Part shown: positions 6,475 to 6,501 of the stretch, piece after piece
Position numbering within the stretch: the stretch's first letter is position 1
Layout: each line of letters opens with the position of its first letter
Source of the DNA: an uncultured Erysipelotrichaceae bacterium
GTDB lineage: Bacteria; Bacillota_I; Bacilli_A; Acholeplasmatales; Anaeroplasmataceae
Assembly: GCA_902796895.1 (NCBI GenBank)
Contig: CADBQV010000267.1
Coordinates: forward strand, 1-6,501
Direction of reading: 5' to 3'
Length of the DNA: 6,501 nucleotides
Notes under the pieces: model-generated
Told to the model about the DNA's origin: nothing
Seen by the model: only the letters and a program-made list of their open reading frames with translations
The model's database searches: none
Program-made: the position numbers and the translations under genes

Positions 6475-6501
6475 ATGGCTTTAACTAAAGAAGTAAAAGA
6501 A
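6475..6501 (+). CDS. rpsO: 30S ribosomal protein S15, 5' end only
   Basis: Only nine codons (MALTKEVKE) lie in the window. This N-terminus resembles S15, which typically begins MALTKEEK or MAITQERK. The location directly after truB-ribF, the strong promoter, the perfect AGGAGG and the structured leader all fit rpsO. S15 is a primary binder of 16S rRNA in the central domain of the 30S subunit. In most Bacillota pnp follows, which cannot be checked here. The identification rests on few residues plus synteny. Confidence 0.85.

Noticed and set aside
1..6501. Mycoplasma-type genetic code with TGA read as tryptophan
   Set aside because: All six tryptophans in the genes are encoded by TGG, no in-frame TGA is needed to complete any gene, and all are full length under the standard code. 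The absence of TGA among six stop codons is too small a sample to interpret.

Overview
The window is a very AT-rich (visibly well under 30% GC), densely packed, entirely plus-strand stretch of a bacterial chromosome. The gene content (mutS2 with an Smr tail, a YloS-type thiamine pyrophosphokinase, and truB-ribF-rpsO in the classical Bacillota order), the strong GA-rich Shine-Dalgarno sequences and the extreme AT bias suggest a low-GC Bacillota, possibly a gut Erysipelotrichia, RF39-like or Mollicutes-related lineage. That placement is an inference. The standard code fits: all six tryptophan codons in the genes are TGG, and every stop is TAA or TAG.

Layout. 1-348: an unrecognised small reading frame open at the window edge, closed by an intrinsic terminator (340-369) that overlaps its stop codon. 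385-2703: mutS2. 2712-3311: thiamine pyrophosphokinase, 8 nt downstream. 3301-4590: a MATE-family multidrug/solute exporter, overlapping the previous gene by 11 nt and lacking its own good ribosome binding site. 4575-5429: truB, starting inside the end of the MATE gene (16-nt overlap). 5447-6358: bifunctional ribF. After a 116-nt gap with a clear sigma-A-type promoter and a structured leader comes rpsO (6475 onward), cut off by the window edge after 9 codons.

How they work together. Genes from mutS2 to ribF are so tightly packed (gaps of 8 and 17 nt, overlaps of 11 and 16 nt) that they very probably form one transcript. It mixes ribosome quality control/recombination control (MutS2), two cofactor-activation enzymes (ThiN makes TPP, RibF makes FMN and FAD), a membrane exporter and a tRNA modification enzyme. 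The usual nusA-infB-rbfA block before truB is absent here. In its place stand mutS2, thiN and the MATE gene. rpsO has its own promoter.

The most interesting non-coding element is the rpsO leader. It can form a long hairpin (6400-6445) whose loop carries a 9-base-pair complement of the rpsO Shine-Dalgarno region, so it could fold into a pseudoknot like that used for S15 autoregulation in E. coli. Otherwise the window looks like ordinary housekeeping DNA; I saw no mobile elements, CRISPR arrays, tRNA or rRNA genes.
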